Positions 1-9,219 of a DNA stretch of 64,000 nt are shown piece by piece. The notes under the pieces are model-generated. The model was given only the letters and a program-made list of their open reading frames with translations, searched no databases and was not told the origin of the DNA. Positions within the stretch are counted from its first letter, which is position 1. Each line of letters starts with the position of its first letter. A program made the translations under genes and the position numbers. This DNA is from Roseibium sp. TrichSKD4 (GTDB lineage: Bacteria; Pseudomonadota; Alphaproteobacteria; Rhizobiales; Stappiaceae): assembly GCF_000148725.1 (NCBI RefSeq), contig NZ_GL476320.1, positions 694,772-758,771 of the forward strand. Reading direction: 5' to 3'.

Positions 1-1
1 G

Positions 2-313
2 GGATGTGGCATTTTGATGATTTCGCATGACCTGCACGTGGTGATGGCGGCGACTGATCAGGTTGTCTGTCTGAATGGGCATGTGTGCTGTCAGGGCAGC
101 CCTCGGGATGTTTCGCAAAGTGCGGCCTTCAAAACTCTTTTCGGAGAGAGGGCTGCAGGGGCGCTCGCTGTTTATGAGCACAATCATGATCATGTGCATC
201 TGCCAGATGGGCGGGTACAGCATTCTGATGGCTCGATCCATCAGAACTGCTGCGATCATGTGCACGGCTCCGAGCCATCCTCAAGTGACGAGGAGCAGCG
301 CCATGTTGGATGA
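2..313 (+). CDS. znuC: Zinc ABC transporter ATP-binding protein ZnuC (3' end only)
   Basis: This is the C-terminal part of the ATPase that powers zinc uptake through the inner membrane; the gene begins before the window. The visible peptide opens with [19 protein letters not shown], which holds the switch histidine (H-loop, SHDLH) of an ABC ATPase, followed by a short regulatory tail. The last 45 residues or so are rich in His with two adjacent Cys (HNHDHVH near the start, QNCCDHVH near the end), a plausible metal-binding tail. It overlaps znuB by 11 bases, so the two are translationally coupled. The assignment rests on the znuB and zur neighbours as much as on the fragment. Confidence 0.9.
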   Translation, partial: GCGILMISHDLHVVMAATDQVVCLNGHVCCQGSPRDVSQSAAFKTLFGERAAGALAVYEHNHDHVHLPDGRVQHSDGSIHQNCCDHVHGSEPSSSDEEQRHVG

Positions 314-1130
314 CTTTTTTGTTCGCGCACTCGTTGCCGGAATAGGGGGTGCCGCAGTTGCCGGGCCGCTTGGGTGTTTTATCGTGTGGCGGCGGATGGC
401 CTATTTTGGCGACACACTCGCCCATGCAGCGCTTTTGGGAGTAGCGCTGTCTCTATTGTTGGAACTCAACACAACGATGACCGTATTTGGCGTGAGTGTA
501 ACCATCGCTCTCACGATGCTTGGCTTGCGCCGAACACAGACGTTGTCATCTGATGCATTGCTTGGGCTCTTGTCGCACTCAGCCCTCGCGCTTGGCCTTG
601 TGTGCCTTGCCTTCATGACCTGGGTGCGTGTCGATCTGACCGGGCTCTTATTCGGAGATATACTGGCCGTCTCCAAAACCGACATTCTAACGATTTATGC
701 TGGTGGTTCGGCTGTGCTCGTTTTTTTGTGGCTTATCTGGCGGCGGTTGTTTGCGGCAACGGTCAATCCGGATTTGGCGGCGGCCGAAGGAATGGAACCG
801 GAAAAGGTCAATATCGTTTTCATGTTGCTGATGGCGGCCGTGATCGCCATTGCCATGAAGGTTGTTGGTGTTCTTTTGATTACCGCACTGCTGATTATTC
901 CGGCAGCTTCTGCGCGGCGGATTGCCGTTGGCCCGGAGCATATGGCCGTCATCGCTTCAGTGATTGGAGCGGTTGCCGTGGTTGGTGGTTTGCAGGCCTC
1001 ACTGCGTCTCGACACTCCGGCGGGGCCAAGTATTGTTGTTGCGGGGACGATTTTGTTTCTCGTCTCAATCTTGCCTTGGCCAGGGCTCAGAAGCATATCT
1101 GGAGCGAATGAAAGGGAACGTAAATCGTGA
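303..1130 (+). CDS. znuB: Zinc ABC transporter permease ZnuB
   Basis: Inner-membrane permease of the ABC-3 (ZnuB/TroC-D) family, 275 residues from the ATG at 303, the usual family length. The protein is almost entirely hydrophobic, with about eight membrane segments. The early stretch [17 protein letters not shown] is the family hallmark (a conserved [11 protein letters not shown]-type segment). Longer in-frame starts upstream lie inside znuC in another frame and would give a hydrophilic leader, so they were rejected. It sits between znuC and zur with overlaps at both ends (11 and 4 bases), forming one zinc-uptake operon. Confidence 0.95.
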   Translation: MLDDFFVRALVAGIGGAAVAGPLGCFIVWRRMAYFGDTLAHAALLGVALSLLLELNTTMTVFGVSVTIALTMLGLRRTQTLSSDALLGLLSHSALALGLVCLAFMTWVRVDLTGLLFGDILAVSKTDILTIYAGGSAVLVFLWLIWRRLFAATVNPDLAAAEGMEPEKVNIVFMLLMAAVIAIAMKVVGVLLITALLIIPAASARRIAVGPEHMAVIASVIGAVAVVGGLQASLRLDTPAGPSIVVAGTILFLVSILPWPGLRSISGANERERKS

Positions 1131-1540
1131 ACAAGGCAGCGCACAAGGAACTGACAAAAAATCAGGGTTTGGTATTTGGCGCGCTGACGAGTGCTGAGGG
1201 GCCACTGACAGCTTATGCGATCTTGGATCAGCTACGAGATGACGGGTTTCGCGCACCCCTGCAGGTCTATCGAGCCTTGGAAAAACTATTGGAGGTCGGG
1301 CTGGTGCATCGGCTGGAGAGCCTGAATGCGTTTGTGGCTTGCAGTCATCCGGGTTGTTCGAGCCACCACGCGGTTGCCTTTGCAATTTGTGAAACTTGCG
1401 GACACGTGTCGGAGTTTGCCCCCAACGCTGCTCTTGCTGATCTGTCAAGCTGGGCTGAAAAGGCCAAATTCCGCCCATCAAAAACAACTATCGAATTGCG
1501 CGGAACTTGCGCGAACTGCTCCACGCAATCTGCGAATTAG
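1127..1540 (+). CDS. zur: Fur-family zinc uptake regulator Zur
   Basis: A 137-residue Fur-family repressor: an N-terminal winged helix (about residues 10-65, with the recognition region FRAPLQVYRALEKL) and a C-terminal dimerisation and metal-binding domain. Structural zinc ligands are visible as C88-x2-C91 (CETC) and C128-x2-C131 (CANC), plus a His pair near residues 80-81. It starts with GTG at 1127, overlapping the znuB stop in a GTGA junction. Position at the end of znuCB identifies it as Zur rather than Fur; when zinc is plentiful it would repress the uptake operon. No Zur box can be seen because the operon promoter is outside the window. Confidence 0.93.
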   Translation: MNKAAHKELTKNQGLVFGALTSAEGPLTAYAILDQLRDDGFRAPLQVYRALEKLLEVGLVHRLESLNAFVACSHPGCSSHHAVAFAICETCGHVSEFAPNAALADLSSWAEKAKFRPSKTTIELRGTCANCSTQSAN

Positions 1541-1552
1541 CCGGAACCCCTT

Positions 1553-2026
1553 TCAGTTCGCATAGGGGAGCAACAGGCTCGCCACAACTGCCAGCGTGAC
1601 CGGGACACGCAGTTTTGGATACCATTTTGGCATGTGGCCTTGCTGCACGCAGATGATGTCGTAAGCAAGCGTCAGAAGAAGACTGACTGAAAGACCGACC
1701 GCGCCGTAGGGCTGCGGCAAGGCCAAGCTGCCCCAGGCAGCTAACGAAGGTAGAACACTAAGGCCGAGTCGCTTGAAACTTGGGTTATCAGTCCCTTCGG
1801 ACTTTCTCGCCATTTCATAACCCCAATGGATCCCGCCGAGGAACGACAGGATCACAGCACCATAGAGGAGCAGTGTGATCTCCAGCTTGTGTTGATGCAT
1901 CGGCGGAGCTGCGACTGTTCCAAGGCTAAACAGCGCGAATGGCAGAAAACCAGCTGCGGTGAGCCAGAGGGCTGCCGCGGGGATTTTGGTCGTGGGTGTT
2001 TCGGTAGATGGGGCGTTTGCAGTCAT
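1553..2026 (-). CDS. DUF3429 family membrane protein
   Basis: A 157-residue inner-membrane protein with about five hydrophobic segments. The segment LLYGAVILSFLGGIHWGYEM is the signature of the DUF3429 family (a conserved FLGG-HWG motif), whose function is not established. It converges with zur, the two stop codons being 12 bases apart. The Shine-Dalgarno sequence before the ATG is weak. There is no partner gene that suggests a role. Confidence 0.8.
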   Translation of the reverse strand: MTANAPSTETPTTKIPAAALWLTAAGFLPFALFSLGTVAAPPMHQHKLEITLLLYGAVILSFLGGIHWGYEMARKSEGTDNPSFKRLGLSVLPSLAAWGSLALPQPYGAVGLSVSLLLTLAYDIICVQQGHMPKWYPKLRVPVTLAVVASLLLPYAN

Positions 2027-2061
2027 GAATTCAGGTTTCTTTGATGGTGGGACGTATTAGA

Positions 2062-2649
2062 TCACGACTGCTGCTGCATGTTTTGAAGCTGAGTTTCAAT
2101 GGCCCGGCGCACCTTTTTGGCAGTTGGGCGGGTTGGTGTTGAAAACCAGTTGACCAACGTTCCGTCAGGGGCAACCAGATATTTGTGGAAGTTCCAGTAG
2201 GGGCGGGCCGTCATGCCAAATTGGGTCACTGCCCATTTGTAAAAGGGGTGGGCGTTCTCGCCATTTACTACAGATTTCGCTGTTAATTGGTAAGTTGCGC
2301 CGTATTTCGCGGAGCAATAGCCTTTGAGTTCCTCACCAGCGCGTGGTTCCTGTCCGCCAAAATCGTTGGACGGGACGGCCAGAATCACAAGCCCGCGCTC
2401 CGCATAGTCGTCCTGAAGCGTTTGAAGGTCGCCAAGTTGCCTTTTAAAGCCGCATTCCGTTGCTGTGTTCACAACAAGGATTGGTTTGCCCTTGAATTTG
2501 GCCAGAGGCAGAGGGTCGCCGCCGGGCAGCTGGAACTCAAAATCATATGCTGTTTTGTTGGCCAAGGGAATCTCGTCTGAAAGGGTGGGCTGACCAAGAA
2601 GCAAGGTTATCACTGCTGCTGATAGAAAGGTGGTCAGTGCAATGCGCAT
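2062..2649 (-). CDS. Glutathione peroxidase family protein, exported
   Basis: A 195-residue thiol peroxidase of the glutathione peroxidase (BtuE/BsaA) family, reducing hydroperoxides with thioredoxin or a thiol. The peroxidatic Cys lies in NTATECGFKRQ, and the Gln and Trp partners are in NDFGGQEP and RPYWNFHKYL. Residues 1-24 form a signal peptide ending near LSDE, so this copy probably acts in the periplasm, whereas many homologues are cytoplasmic. The common PCNQF stretch reads PSNDF here, so that extra Cys is missing. It is a stand-alone gene. Confidence 0.85.
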   Translation of the reverse strand: MRIALTTFLSAAVITLLLGQPTLSDEIPLANKTAYDFEFQLPGGDPLPLAKFKGKPILVVNTATECGFKRQLGDLQTLQDDYAERGLVILAVPSNDFGGQEPRAGEELKGYCSAKYGATYQLTAKSVVNGENAHPFYKWAVTQFGMTARPYWNFHKYLVAPDGTLVNWFSTPTRPTAKKVRRAIETQLQNMQQQS

Positions 2650-2841
2650 GTTTTAGGCCTTGGGTCTGCTTGAATTCTAAACCTATACGCCTCAGCGCCG
2701 CATCGGTTCACTGGATGGGGCAAAATGCAGGCTGGGCTGAAAACCCACGGCGAATTTTGCAAGAAAGCGGCTGTGCCCTTGTATTTTAAAACCAAACCAT
2801 GTTTGACGTATCGTCATCTTCTTTCAATGTCAGGATGTCGT

Positions 2842-3594
2842 ATGACTTCGATTTCTTTCCAGCTTTTCAGTGCACGCAACGCTCCCGATTTTGCAGGGTT
2901 GCTCTCTCTGTTGTCTGAGACCGGATATGAACAGGTTGAAGGATATCCGGAGCATTATTCAGATCCGTCTGCGACACAAAAAGCGCTGTTGGCTGCCGGT
3001 CTTTCCATGCCATCCGGCCATTTTCCATTGGATATGCTGGAGGACACGCCGGAGCGAGCAATCGAGATTGCCAAGACGCTGGGAATTTCTCGGATCTATT
3101 GCCCATATCTGGAAGAGACTGATCGTCCAACAACGGAAGACGGATGGAAAGACCTTGCACAGCGCCTTAGCGTGATTGCTGACAAGATGATTGCGGCGGG
3201 CTTTGTCTTTGGCTGGCACAATCATGATTTTGAGTATGTCAAAGTCTCAAGTGGTGCGGTTCCAATGGCGATCTTGCTGGACACTGCGCCGAACATGACG
3301 TGGGAAGCAGATGTAGCCTGGATTGTGCGGGGCGGCGAAAATCCGCTGGAATGGATTGAGCGATATGGTGATCGCCTGAGCGCTATTCATGTGAAAGACA
3401 TCGCGCCTGCAGGCGAGTGCGCAGACGAAGACGGCTGGGCGGATGTTGGTCACGGTACGATGGACTGGCCGACGCTCATCACCGCGCTCAAGAAAACACC
3501 TGCTGCGCTTTTTGTCGTTGAGCACGACAATCCATCTGATATCGCTAGGTTTGCCAAACGTGCGCTCACCAGTGTTCAAGAATATCTCGGATAA
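2842..3594 (+). CDS. Sugar phosphate isomerase/epimerase (TIM barrel)
   Basis: A 250-residue AP-endonuclease-2-like TIM barrel of the sugar isomerase/epimerase (IolE/hydroxypyruvate isomerase-like) family. Metal-ligand type motifs are present: FGWHNHDFEY, DVAWIVRGGENP, IHVKDIAP and a final VEHDNPSD. The ATG at 2842 is preceded by AGGA at proper spacing; in-frame codons further upstream would add a leader not seen in the family. The next gene, 11 bases downstream, is a Gfo/Idh/MocA dehydrogenase, so the pair probably acts in the breakdown of a sugar or cyclitol. The substrate cannot be read from the sequence. Confidence 0.85.
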   Translation: MTSISFQLFSARNAPDFAGLLSLLSETGYEQVEGYPEHYSDPSATQKALLAAGLSMPSGHFPLDMLEDTPERAIEIAKTLGISRIYCPYLEETDRPTTEDGWKDLAQRLSVIADKMIAAGFVFGWHNHDFEYVKVSSGAVPMAILLDTAPNMTWEADVAWIVRGGENPLEWIERYGDRLSAIHVKDIAPAGECADEDGWADVGHGTMDWPTLITALKKTPAALFVVEHDNPSDIARFAKRALTSVQEYLG

Positions 3595-3605
3595 GGATCG
3601 CCTCC

Positions 3606-4739
3606 ATGTCAGAAGTCCTTGGCGTCGGCATCATTGGATGCGGCAACATTTCCAAAACCTATTTTGAACTCGCACCCCTGTTTAAGGGCATAGAGGTGCG
3701 TTACTGCGCAGACCTTTATGCTGATGTTGCTCGCGCGCGAGCCTCAGAATACGGGGTTATGGGCGGCACGGTCGACATGCTGTTGGCGTCAAACGACGTC
3801 GATATTGTCGTGAACCTGACGGTCCCCGATGCGCATTGGCCAGTATCGCGGGACATCTTGAGCGCTGGCAAACACGTTTACTCAGAAAAACCGCTCGTTC
3901 TTTCCCTTGAAGACGGCAAGGCCATGCAAGCCTTGGCGGCCGAGAAAGGGCTGAGGGTTGGTTCTGCTCCAGACACATTTTTAGGTGGCGCCCATCAAGC
4001 TGCCCGAGCGGCGATTGACTCTGGAGAGCTTGGTAAAATCACATCTGGAACATGTCAGGTGATGAGCCATGGCATGGAGGCCTGGCATCCAAACCCGGAT
4101 TTCTTCTTCAAGCCTGGAGGTGGGCCTGTTCTGGATATGGGGCCGTATTACATCGCCAATCTGATCAATCTGATCGGCCCGGTGAAACGGGTTGCAGCCT
4201 TAACCTCCATGGCAACACCAACCCGGACCATCTCCAGTCAGCCAAGGGCGGGTGAAGAAATCACCGTTGAAACACCGACCACCATTCAAGCGCTTCTTGA
4301 ATTCCAATCCGGTGCCACAATCACGTTTATTGCCAGCTGGGATGTTTGTGCGCACCGGCATCATCCAATGGAGCTTTACGGCACCGAAGGGTCGATCTAT
4401 GTGCCTGATCCGAACTTCTTTGGCGGGTCGGTTACAGTTGTTGATCAAACCGGAGAGGCTAAAGAGCTCGACGTTGCCGCTCACCCGCTGGGGCAATGCA
4501 ATCAGGGCGATGCTGAGAATCGCTTCGCCAACTATCGAACTGCCGGTCTTGCAGACATGGCTCAGGCAATCCGCGAAGGACGTGATTTCCGGTGCTCCTT
4601 TGACCGGGCAGTCCACGCTGTCGACGTTATGATGTCGATTTTGAAATCTGGTGAAACAGGCAGCTTCGTGGAAATTGTGACAACCTGCACAAGGCCTGAA
4701 GCGTTTGGTGCTGATGAGGCGGGCGCTCTGTTGAAATAG
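3606..4739 (+). CDS. Gfo/Idh/MocA family oxidoreductase
   Basis: A 377-residue NAD(P)-dependent sugar or cyclitol dehydrogenase. The Rossmann fold starts with GVGIIGCGNISKTYFEL, and the family motif EKP (residues 98-100, in VYSEKPLVLS) carries the catalytic or cofactor-contacting Lys. A second conserved block, GGGPVLDMGPYYI, is typical of the C-terminal substrate domain. It follows the isomerase gene by 11 bases and is certainly cotranscribed with it. No transporter or regulator accompanies the pair, so the substrate is unknown. Confidence 0.9.
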   Translation: MSEVLGVGIIGCGNISKTYFELAPLFKGIEVRYCADLYADVARARASEYGVMGGTVDMLLASNDVDIVVNLTVPDAHWPVSRDILSAGKHVYSEKPLVLSLEDGKAMQALAAEKGLRVGSAPDTFLGGAHQAARAAIDSGELGKITSGTCQVMSHGMEAWHPNPDFFFKPGGGPVLDMGPYYIANLINLIGPVKRVAALTSMATPTRTISSQPRAGEEITVETPTTIQALLEFQSGATITFIASWDVCAHRHHPMELYGTEGSIYVPDPNFFGGSVTVVDQTGEAKELDVAAHPLGQCNQGDAENRFANYRTAGLADMAQAIREGRDFRCSFDRAVHAVDVMMSILKSGETGSFVEIVTTCTRPEAFGADEAGALLK

Positions 4740-4870
4740 GGTAACTGCTTTTTGGTGTGGGCATACGAGTAGTCTGCTGGAAATCCTTGACGCACTGGAC
4801 TTGCTTGCGCACTCTCCGGCCCGGGAGAGTGCCTTGGCAAATGTGCCAGCAGCATTAAAGGCGGGATGCG

Positions 4871-5452
4871 ATGACGTTGTTTCTGGTTGGACTGATCATT
4901 TTTTTCGGGCTTCATTTTCTGCCCATGGCAAGCGGGTTGAAGGCTTCAGTGGTCGCGCGCCTGGGGGCAACGCCCTACAAAATCGGATACTCGATCCTGT
5001 CCATTGTTGGGCTTGTGCTGATGATCCACGGATATGGCGCGGTTCGGATGGGGGACAATCCGGTGCTCTACACCCCGCCGGAGTGGACGCGCCATCTTAC
5101 CATGCTGTTGATGGTGCCGGTCTTTATCTTGTTGATTGCTGCTTATGTTCAAGGGCGTATCAAGGCTCGATTCCGCCACCCCATGCTGGTGGCTGTTAAA
5201 ATCTGGGCGCTTGCGCATTTGCTGGTTCGTGGTGACCTTGCCTCTGTCATGCTGTTCGGCAGCTTTTTAGTTTGGGCTGTTGTTGACCGAATTTCGCTGA
5301 AACGTCGGGCGGATGGGGAACCATCTGTTGCGCTTCATCTGCCTGCCGAGCGCAAGATGGCAGATGTATTCATCATTTTGGCCGGACTTGCGATCTATGG
5401 ATGGTTTGTTTGGCAAGGCCATGCGCTTGTCATTGGCGTTCCATTGTCTTAA
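4871..5452 (+). CDS. NnrU family membrane protein
   Basis: A 193-residue integral membrane protein with about six hydrophobic segments. It matches the NnrU family, with FFGLHFLPM near the N-terminus and WALAHLLVRGDLASVMLFGSF in the middle. NnrU was first linked to denitrification in Rhodobacter, and relatives of the methyltransferase NnrU domain act in cytochrome and carotenoid contexts. No nitrogen-oxide genes are nearby, so a role in denitrification should not be assumed. A purine-rich AAGGCGGG lies just before the ATG. Confidence 0.85.
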   Translation: MTLFLVGLIIFFGLHFLPMASGLKASVVARLGATPYKIGYSILSIVGLVLMIHGYGAVRMGDNPVLYTPPEWTRHLTMLLMVPVFILLIAAYVQGRIKARFRHPMLVAVKIWALAHLLVRGDLASVMLFGSFLVWAVVDRISLKRRADGEPSVALHLPAERKMADVFIILAGLAIYGWFVWQGHALVIGVPLS

Positions 5453-5641
5453 TCACGTGCACCAACAGGGCAATTTGCGCGGTTAGAAATCTGCGGTTGC
5501 CTCACTTGCGCCATTTTGGCGTTGATTAACAGGCGTGGTTTTTTCCAAAGGCCACAGGAATAATACGGGCCAACGGCGTAAGGGGTGTTTTTGCTTCTTC
5601 GTCATCGGTCCGGACAACAAGAATTCGGGAACGAGACACGC

Positions 5642-6325
5642 ATGTCCGATATCTTTCGTGAAGTCGATGAAGACATCCGCCAGGAGAAATACCGTCGGCT
5701 TTGGGACCGGTTTGGCCCTTGGGTGATTGTAGTTGCCGTTTTGATTGTTGTGGGCACAGGCGGCTATCGCGGCTGGCAGTATTGGCAGGAGACTCAGGCT
5801 CAGGAAGCTGGCGATAAGTTCATGGCCGCAGTTGAATTGTCGGAATCCGCCAATATTGAAGGTGCCATCGAAGCTCTGGACGCGCTGGGCGAGGCTGGTG
5901 GGGGTTATCCGCAACTTGCCAAGCTGCGGGTCGCAACGGAGCATATCAAGGCAGATCGCAAGATTGAGGCCTTGGAAGCTTTTGATCAGGCTTCTCGCGA
6001 TCCATCCGTTGAGGCCTCCCTGCAGTCCATTGCAGCTCTGCGTGCCGGATACCTTGCCGTTGATCTGGAAGATTATGCAGGTGTTGCGGATCGTGTTGAG
6101 GGTCTAACCGGCGAAGCTGATCCGTTTCGTGCAGCGGCTCGTGAACTGTTGGCTCTGGCTGCCTGGAAAGCTGGCAATGCAGAAGATGCCCGCAAATGGG
6201 TGTCAGCGATTGAAAATGATACAGAGACCCCGGCTGAGGTCTCCCGGAGAGTTGGTATTCTCTCTGAAGTGATCCGCTCGCAATTTGGCGCAGCGGACGG
6301 TGAGGCAACAGGAGACGCCCAGTGA
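5642..6325 (+). CDS. YfgM-like membrane-anchored TPR protein
   Basis: A 227-residue protein with a short cytoplasmic N-terminus (MSDIFREVDEDIRQEKYRRL), one membrane helix (about residues 27-47) and a helical, Ala- and Glu-rich periplasmic region of TPR type. It corresponds to the E. coli YfgM arrangement next to bamB, where YfgM joins the SecYEG-associated periplasmic chaperone network. Its stop overlaps the GTG start of bamB by four bases, and der follows, as in gammaproteobacteria. The domain call is firm; a functional match to YfgM is by context. Confidence 0.85.
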   Translation: MSDIFREVDEDIRQEKYRRLWDRFGPWVIVVAVLIVVGTGGYRGWQYWQETQAQEAGDKFMAAVELSESANIEGAIEALDALGEAGGGYPQLAKLRVATEHIKADRKIEALEAFDQASRDPSVEASLQSIAALRAGYLAVDLEDYAGVADRVEGLTGEADPFRAAARELLALAAWKAGNAEDARKWVSAIENDTETPAEVSRRVGILSEVIRSQFGAADGEATGDAQ

Positions 6326-7674
6326 CCCGTTCCCTTTCGTTGGGCGCATTTCGCTCTGCTGCAGCCGTCTGTGTGACGGCGGTGCTGCTCGGCAGCTGCA
6401 GCAGTGTTTCTGACTTTGCTGACAGTGTGAACCCGTTTGGCGGCGAGGATATTCTTCCCGGAGAACGCCAAGCGCTGTTTGATACAGCAGATGCTGGAGT
6501 AGTCGGAGAATCCAAGCCAGCGTCTATCGGTTCTGCGACCGGCGGAACGTCGTGGCCCAATGCGGGCGGCGGCCAGAGCAATGATCCGGGCAATGTGGCT
6601 GTCTCGGTCAGCGGGTCACGTGCCTGGAGCAGCCGTGTCGGAACGTCCGGAGGCGGTTTTGGTGCTTCGGCCTTGCGCATCTCTGCGCGCCCGGTTTCCG
6701 ACGGCAGCCGAGTTTTTGTTTATAAACCCAATGGCGAGGTTGTTGCCTTGTCGACGGGTGGTGGTCGCGCTTGGACGCAGAATTTGCGCCCTGAAGGCGA
6801 AAAGGACACGGCCTCTGGCGGCGGTGTTGCGACAGCATCTGGCCGGGTGTTTGCAGCAACCGGCTATGGTCAAGTGTTCTCGCTTGATGCAGGGTCCGGT
6901 CAAGTTGCGTGGACGGCTGATCTCGACAGTCCTGCACGTGGTGCCCCAACAGCTGGAGCCGGGCACGTTTTTGTCGTGACCCAGAACAATGAAGTTGTTG
7001 CGCTTAACCAGTCCGACGGCACCCTTGCTTGGAGCTATGTCGGCATTGAAGAAACCGCGGGTCTTTTGTCTGCAGCCAATCCGGCTGTTTCCGGAAACCG
7101 TGTCGTGGTACCGTTTTCATCCGGTGAAATCATGGCCCTCGACATCAAGAAGGGTGAGCCGGTCTGGATTGATGGTGTGACCCGCGGCCTGCGGACCATG
7201 GCGCTCTCCGGGTTGGCCGATGTTTCGGCAAGTCCTGTGATTGCCGGTGGCACGGTCTACGCGACGGGTGTTTCCGGTCGTACGATTGCATCTTCTTTGA
7301 AGACAGGCCAGCGCATCTGGGCGGTGGATTTGGGCAGTGTTCATACGCCGGTTGTTTCCGGAAGTGCCGTCTTCATGGTTGATCTCGATAACCGCATGGT
7401 TGCGTTAAATCGCAAAACAGGCGATACGCTCTGGACAACGGTCCTGCCGCGTTCGGAGAAAAAGAAAAAGCGCCGCAACTGGGCAGGCCCGATTTTGGCT
7501 AATGGAACATTGGTGGCCTTTTCCAGCGATGGTGACATCGCAAGGGTCGACGCTGCATCAGGCCGTATAGTCGGCACAAACGACGTGAACACGGACGTCT
7601 TCGTTACCCCGATCGTTGCGGGTGGACGGGTTATCGTGCTCCACGGGGACGATGGCGTGGCTGCCTTCAACTGA
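6322..7674 (+). CDS. bamB: Outer membrane assembly lipoprotein BamB (PQQ-like propeller)
   Basis: A 450-residue lipoprotein of the BAM complex, which inserts beta-barrel proteins into the outer membrane. It has a signal peptide ending in the lipobox LLGSC, a low-complexity linker rich in Gly and Ser (about residues 55-110), then a propeller of PQQ/pyrrolo-quinoline-type repeats with recurring blades such as VFSLDAGSGQVAWTADL, VVALNQSDGTLAWSYVG and VALNRKTGDTLWTTVL. The GTG start at 6322 overlaps the previous stop. It is longer than E. coli BamB (392) because of the linker. der lies downstream, as is common. Confidence 0.9.
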   Translation: MTRSLSLGAFRSAAAVCVTAVLLGSCSSVSDFADSVNPFGGEDILPGERQALFDTADAGVVGESKPASIGSATGGTSWPNAGGGQSNDPGNVAVSVSGSRAWSSRVGTSGGGFGASALRISARPVSDGSRVFVYKPNGEVVALSTGGGRAWTQNLRPEGEKDTASGGGVATASGRVFAATGYGQVFSLDAGSGQVAWTADLDSPARGAPTAGAGHVFVVTQNNEVVALNQSDGTLAWSYVGIEETAGLLSAANPAVSGNRVVVPFSSGEIMALDIKKGEPVWIDGVTRGLRTMALSGLADVSASPVIAGGTVYATGVSGRTIASSLKTGQRIWAVDLGSVHTPVVSGSAVFMVDLDNRMVALNRKTGDTLWTTVLPRSEKKKKRRNWAGPILANGTLVAFSSDGDIARVDAASGRIVGTNDVNTDVFVTPIVAGGRVIVLHGDDGVAAFN

Positions 7675-7690
7675 CCGGATAACCGGTCAG
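7671..7690 (+). repeat. Perfect hairpin at the end of bamB
   Basis: CTGACCGG and CCGGTCAG form a perfect 8-bp inverted repeat around the loop ATAA. The left arm contains the bamB stop codon (TGA at 7672-7674), and the hairpin ends 19 bases before the der start. There is no T-run after it, so it is not a standard intrinsic terminator; it may protect the 3' end of the message or reduce read-through into der. Confidence 0.6.
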
Positions 7691-7709
7691 TCATTCAGGA
7701 GTACGGAAC

Positions 7710-9146
7710 GTGGGCGCTACTGTCGCCATCATTGGACGGCCGAATGTCGGCAAGTCTACGCTGTTCAATCGCCTTGTTGGCAAGCGCCTGGCGCTTGTTG
7801 ACGACACGCCGGGCGTAACCCGGGATCGGCGTCCGGGAGAAGCACGTCTGGGTGACCTGCGCTTCACCATCGTGGACACGGCTGGTCTTGAAGATGCAGA
7901 TGCTTCTTCTCTGGAAGGCCGGATGCGCAAGCAGACGGAAGATGCAATTGAAGAAGCAAACGCCATCCTCTTCGTGATCGATGCGCGCGCGGGCGTCACC
8001 CCGCTAGATGCGCATTTTGCTGCCATTGCGCGCAAGACCACAACACCTGTCATCCTTCTGGCCAACAAGGCCGAGGGGCGGGCAGGCGAGAGCGGCCTTT
8101 ACGAATCCTATTCTCTGGGACTGGGCGAGCCGATTGCGGTGTCCGCCGAGCACGGAGAAGGCCTTGCAGATCTCTATGACGCGCTGAAACCTTATGTTGA
8201 TGCGATCAATGAAGAAGAAGAGGCGCTCCGGGACGAAGCGCGCACCAGCATTGAACTGAAGTTCGATGAGGATGGTGAGCTTATCGAGGAAGAAGACGAT
8301 CCGGTTGGTACCAAGGATCGCCCCTTGCGGGTGGCGATTGTTGGTCGTCCGAATGCAGGCAAGTCCACCTTGATCAACCGCATGCTTGGAGAAGACCGCA
8401 TGTTGACCGGGCCGGAAGCGGGCATTACGCGCGATTCCATCTCCGTTGATTGGGAATGGCGGGAGCGGCACGTCAAACTCTTTGATACGGCTGGAATTCG
8501 CCGCAAGGCACGGGTTCAGGAGAAGCTGGAAAAGCTCTCCGTTGCCGACGCGCTTCGGGCGATCAAGTTTGCTGAGGTCGTTGTCGTTACGCTGGATGCG
8601 ACGAACTCCTTCGAAAAGCAGGACCTGCAGATCATCGATCTGGTGGCGCGCGAAGGTCGGGCGCTGGTGATTGCGATCAACAAGTGGGACTTGGTGGAAG
8701 ACCGTGAGGCGGCATGGAAGAAAATTCGCGATGCCAATGAACGCTGTTTCAACCAGATCCGCGGCGTCCAGATTGCAACGCTTTCCGGCATGCAGGGGCA
8801 GGGCATCGACCGCCTGCTGGAAAGTGTCTTCACCGCTTATGAACACTGGAATGCGCGGATATCGACATCGCGCCTGAACCGCTGGCTGGAGAAGGTGACG
8901 AACAATCACCCGCCGCCCGCTGTGGCCGGTCGCCGCGTGCGTCTTCGCTACCTGACACAGCCAAAGACCCGGCCACCGCATTTTGTGGCCTTTTGTTCCC
9001 GTCCGGAGCAATTGCCGGAAAGCTACACCCGCTATCTGGTGAACAATCTGCGCGAGGCGTTTGATATTCCCGGATCGCCGATCCGGTTTTCCTATCGCAA
9101 GGGTGAAAACCCTTATGCGAAGGCGAAAAAGAGAAAAATTCAATAA
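7710..9146 (+). CDS. der: Ribosome biogenesis GTPase Der (EngA)
   Basis: A 478-residue GTPase with two tandem G domains, needed for assembly of the 50S ribosomal subunit. The first G1 motif is [10 protein letters not shown] (near residue 9) with DTAGLE as G3; the second is [10 protein letters not shown] (near residue 212) with DTAGIR as G3 and NKWD as G4. A C-terminal KH-like domain ends in a Lys-rich tail ([10 protein letters not shown]). The start is GTG at 7710, seven or eight bases after AGGAG. An acidic linker (about residues 168-202, many Glu and Asp) separates the two G domains and is typical of alphaproteobacterial Der. Confidence 0.97.
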   Translation: MGATVAIIGRPNVGKSTLFNRLVGKRLALVDDTPGVTRDRRPGEARLGDLRFTIVDTAGLEDADASSLEGRMRKQTEDAIEEANAILFVIDARAGVTPLDAHFAAIARKTTTPVILLANKAEGRAGESGLYESYSLGLGEPIAVSAEHGEGLADLYDALKPYVDAINEEEEALRDEARTSIELKFDEDGELIEEEDDPVGTKDRPLRVAIVGRPNAGKSTLINRMLGEDRMLTGPEAGITRDSISVDWEWRERHVKLFDTAGIRRKARVQEKLEKLSVADALRAIKFAEVVVVTLDATNSFEKQDLQIIDLVAREGRALVIAINKWDLVEDREAAWKKIRDANERCFNQIRGVQIATLSGMQGQGIDRLLESVFTAYEHWNARISTSRLNRWLEKVTNNHPPPAVAGRRVRLRYLTQPKTRPPHFVAFCSRPEQLPESYTRYLVNNLREAFDIPGSPIRFSYRKGENPYAKAKKRKIQ

Positions 9147-9168
9147 AGGCGGATTTTACCGCCGCATG

Positions 9169-9198
9169 TCCGGGCCCTTTCAGTGGCCCGGATTTTTT
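9169..9198 (+). terminator. Intrinsic terminator after der
   Basis: TCCGGGCC (9169-9176) pairs with GGCCCGGA (9185-9192) around an 8-base loop, followed by TTTTTT at 9193-9198. It lies 22 bases after the der stop and before the Shine-Dalgarno sequence AGGAGG of the next gene, so der transcription probably ends here. Confidence 0.85.
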
Positions 9199-9219
9199 AT
9201 GAAGCAGGAGGATTTTTTG

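Noticed and set aside
8004-9143. A 379-codon frame on the minus strand inside der
   Set aside because: It is antisense to a highly conserved GTPase with no family signature; a high-GC shadow.
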